From an uncultured Prevotella sp. (GTDB taxonomy: Bacteria; Bacteroidota; Bacteroidia; Bacteroidales; Bacteroidaceae), in assembly GCA_934217675.1 (NCBI GenBank), contig CAKQCV010000054.1, forward strand, positions 1 through 16,203: a stretch of DNA of 16,203 bases, written 5' to 3'. Below, piece by piece: positions 16,170-16,203 of this stretch (positions are counted from its first letter, which is position 1; the number at the start of each line of letters is the position of its first letter). The notes beneath the pieces were generated by a model, which saw nothing but the letters and a program-made list of their open reading frames with translations, did no database searches and was not told the origin of the DNA. The translations under genes and the position numbers were made by a program.

Positions 16170-16203
16170 GCTGTGGTGGGTTAAGTATAGAGCGCAACCA
16201 GAA
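16141..16203 (-). CDS. Possible C-terminal end of a gene running off the right edge
   Basis: The minus-strand frame is open from the edge and reads FWLRSILNPPQRKLVEQKTE before a TAA at 16141-16143. Only 20 residues are visible and I do not recognise the family. By position it would be the next upstream EPS gene, such as a priming or further glycosyltransferase. The other two minus-strand frames stop within seven codons, which mildly favours this one. A strong AAGGAGGT overlaps its stop codon. Confidence 0.3.
   Translation of the reverse strand, partial: FWLRSILNPPQRKLVEQKTE

Overview
The window looks like a capsular or exopolysaccharide (EPS) biosynthesis locus from a Gram-positive gut-type Clostridia, most likely Oscillospiraceae/Ruminococcaceae. 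The taxonomy is inferred from gene style: strong GGAGG-type ribosome sites, an EpsG-family polymerase, a pyruvyl transferase/F420-dehydrogenase-like pair, and a small MPRPKGSKNK coiled-coil protein. No taxonomic marker gene is present. The DNA is AT-rich throughout except for a GC-rich hairpin near position 400-450.

All convincing genes lie on the minus strand, so transcription runs from high to low coordinates. At the right edge are a possible 3' gene end and a structured leader (16015-16203). A compact assembly and export block follows (16014-8496): glycosyltransferase GT4, GT4, EpsG/Wzy-type polymerase, GT4, hexapeptide-repeat acyltransferase, GT2, and a Wzx/MOP flippase. Next is a sugar-modification cassette (8482-5148) of DegT-type aminotransferase, ATP-grasp ligase and NAD-dependent epimerase/dehydratase. 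A 258-bp gap with a hairpin separates it from a translationally coupled pair (4886-2641): polysaccharide pyruvyl transferase and a two-cluster Fe-S FrhB/FdhB-like protein. Together these would build a repeat unit on a lipid carrier, decorate it with amino/acyl/pyruvyl groups, flip it and polymerise it. The priming phosphoglycosyltransferase and chain-length regulators are not seen and presumably lie beyond the right edge.

The left part (1-2640) looks less stable. A broken Fe-S ORF remnant (2355-2611) is followed by an acyltransferase-3 family O-acyltransferase gene (1233-2325). This gene starts at a good ribosome site, runs directly into 18 perfect copies of the tetranucleotide AAGC, and is out of frame as sequenced. 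Changing the copy number restores reading into the recognisable first membrane helix (DLSLLRIAATLAVVF). A second single-base offset at a T6 run must also be corrected to give the canonical 365-residue protein. This is the best candidate in the window for an undescribed mechanism: slipped-strand phase variation of a surface-polysaccharide acyltransferase in a Gram-positive anaerobe.

Beyond it are a small AT-hook-like coiled-coil protein with its own promoter and terminator, a GC-rich hairpin, and a strong minus-strand promoter. That promoter points at a tRNA-Leu(UAA) remnant that is intact from the D-loop to the 3' end but lacks a normal 5' part. Such a remnant is what an integrated element or recombination event in a tRNA gene leaves behind.
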